From Mycolicibacterium parafortuitum (GTDB lineage: Bacteria > Actinomycetota > Actinomycetes > Mycobacteriales > Mycobacteriaceae), in contig NZ_AP022598.1 of NCBI RefSeq assembly GCF_010725485.1, positions 5,704,001 to 5,768,000 of the forward strand: DNA of 64,000 nt, read 5' to 3'. The notes below the pieces were generated by a model. That model ran no database searches, was not told the origin of the DNA, and saw only the letters and a program-made list of their open reading frames with translations. Positions 63,298 through 64,000 of the stretch are shown in pieces. Both the position numbers and the translations under genes were made by a program. The stretch's first letter is position 1, and each line of letters begins with the position of its first letter.

Positions 63298-64000
63298 TTA
63301 CCGCGGCAGCAGGTCCTGCCAGCTCTCCGGTTGTCCGGCAGCGATATCCGACTGGGTGAACACCGTTCCGTCCGGGGCCGCGACCTGACCGGTCTCCGGG
63401 TTGTACGTCGCGACCGCGACCGGCGCATCGCCTGTCACAGCGGCCGGTGCGGACGCCGGGGCGGCGGGGGCCGGGGCTGCGGGCGCGGGCGGGGCTGCGG
63501 GCGCGGGCGGCGGGGTGCCCTCGACCGGCCCGAAGATCTGATCGTTGAAGCTGACGCGGTCATCCGGGGCCACGCCCTGGGCGATCAGCGCCGGGTCGAT
63601 CGGGTACGGGCCCAGCACGTGCTGGCGCATCGCGAGCGGCTCGAAAGGCCGGTCGCTCTCGCAGATCTCGACGGTCGGCGCCCGCTTGCCCGGGTTCTCC
63701 ATGCACGGGAAGTTCCTGGTGCCGCGCACGCCGATCGGCGAATCCTGGGGCAGCTTGCAGTACAGGCCGTCCGGGGTGTCCACATCGGTCAGGTCGGCCG
63801 GTGAGCGCCACGACGACGGCGGCAGGAAGCCGACCGTGCACGCGGGCGGGTCACCGAGGGTGAGGCTGAACTCGGACAGCGCCATCCCGGTCGGGTTGTT
63901 CAACGACGATCCGTAGGACTGGGTGGCGGCCAGGTACGGCGGCAGCAGAACCAGCAGCTGCTCGAGTGACGGGTGGTAGGCGACCCCGACCTGACCGACG
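63298..64000 (-). CDS. Mce family protein (C-terminal part)
   Basis: The last 234 residues of an Mce protein, whose N-terminus lies right of the window. The visible start reads VGVAYHPSLEQLLVLLPPYL, typical of the end of the MCE helical region, followed by cysteines in DPPACTVGF, YCKLP, FPCMENP and EICES, and a Pro/Ala-rich linker. The tail YNPETGQVAAPDGTVFTQSD is a conserved Mce C-terminal motif. Mce proteins form a periplasmic channel for lipid or sterol import. The position before Mce-associated genes suggests the end of a mce operon. The letter (C, D or F) cannot be fixed from this fragment. Confidence 0.88.
   Translation of the reverse strand, partial: VGQVGVAYHPSLEQLLVLLPPYLAATQSYGSSLNNPTGMALSEFSLTLGDPPACTVGFLPPSSWRSPADLTDVDTPDGLYCKLPQDSPIGVRGTRNFPCMENPGKRAPTVEICESDRPFEPLAMRQHVLGPYPIDPALIAQGVAPDDRVSFNDQIFGPVEGTPPPAPAAPPAPAAPAPAAPASAPAAVTGDAPVAVATYNPETGQVAAPDGTVFTQSDIAAGQPESWQDLLPR

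Overview
The window is high-GC actinobacterial DNA from a fast-growing Mycobacterium/Mycolicibacterium-type organism. The evidence is a Mce family protein with two Mce-associated proteins, a PE-PPE-domain secreted protein, F420-dependent luciferase-like oxidoreductases, a CYP151/3Fe-4S ferredoxin secondary-amine cluster known from mycobacteria, and typical leaderless or GTG-started, tightly overlapping operons. No rRNA, tRNA, phage, IS element or CRISPR array was seen.

Left part (1-10.8 kb): an L-arabinose regulon. A ChvE-like sugar-binding lipoprotein (minus strand, cut by the window edge) is divergent from an eight-gene operon: YtfQ-like binding lipoprotein, double-ATPase ABC protein, two permeases, a LacI-family regulator, ribulokinase, L-ribulose-5-phosphate 4-epimerase and L-arabinose isomerase. 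All junctions overlap by 1-4 nt. The 283-bp divergent spacer carries three near-identical 14-bp LacI-type operators placed on two recognisable promoters.

10.8-25.6 kb: assorted oxidative catabolism. There are two Baeyer-Villiger-type flavoprotein monooxygenases, a LLM F420 oxidoreductase, an amine oxidase, three alpha/beta hydrolase and short-chain dehydrogenase groupings, a quinone oxidoreductase, a large LuxR (LAL-type) regulator, a small membrane protein, a secreted peptide and an isochorismatase-type hydrolase.

25.7-42.1 kb: a secondary-amine (piperidine/pyrrolidine) catabolic supercluster. One arm (minus strand) runs from a GntR regulator (PipR-like) through a solo Cache-domain protein, CYP151 (PipA-like), 3Fe-4S ferredoxin, glutamine-synthetase-like ligase, a solute-binding-fold protein without signal peptide and two class I glutamine-amidotransferase-like gamma-glutamyl hydrolases to a PucR regulator. 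The divergent arm holds an amino acid/amine permease and an aldehyde dehydrogenase. A convergent operon (aminotransferase, glutaryl-CoA dehydrogenase, semialdehyde dehydrogenase, class III CoA-transferase) supplies the complete route 5-aminovalerate to glutarate to crotonyl-CoA, so ring opening and downstream mineralisation appear to be encoded together.

42.2-53.3 kb: signalling. A GAF-GGDEF diguanylate cyclase, a HpnE-like flavoprotein, a zinc alcohol dehydrogenase, a PE-PPE protein with tandem acidic repeats and an AT-rich non-coding stretch precede a three-gene set: GAF/PP2C/HATPase protein, STAS anti-anti-sigma protein, and a bacteriophytochrome photosensory module (biliverdin Cys, PAS-GAF-PHY) fused to a PP2C phosphatase. 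This looks like a light-responsive partner-switching module and is the most striking item in the window.

53.5-64 kb: a metallo-beta-lactamase-fold hydrolase, a TupA-like ATP-grasp protein, another LLM oxidoreductase, an MHS-type MFS transporter, a meta-cleavage-type hydrolase/DUF35/thiolase-like operon whose last gene has anomalous codon usage, a long inverted repeat, and the 3' end of a mce locus with Mce-associated and small secreted proteins. Coordinates and translations were read from the sequence; no database search was available.
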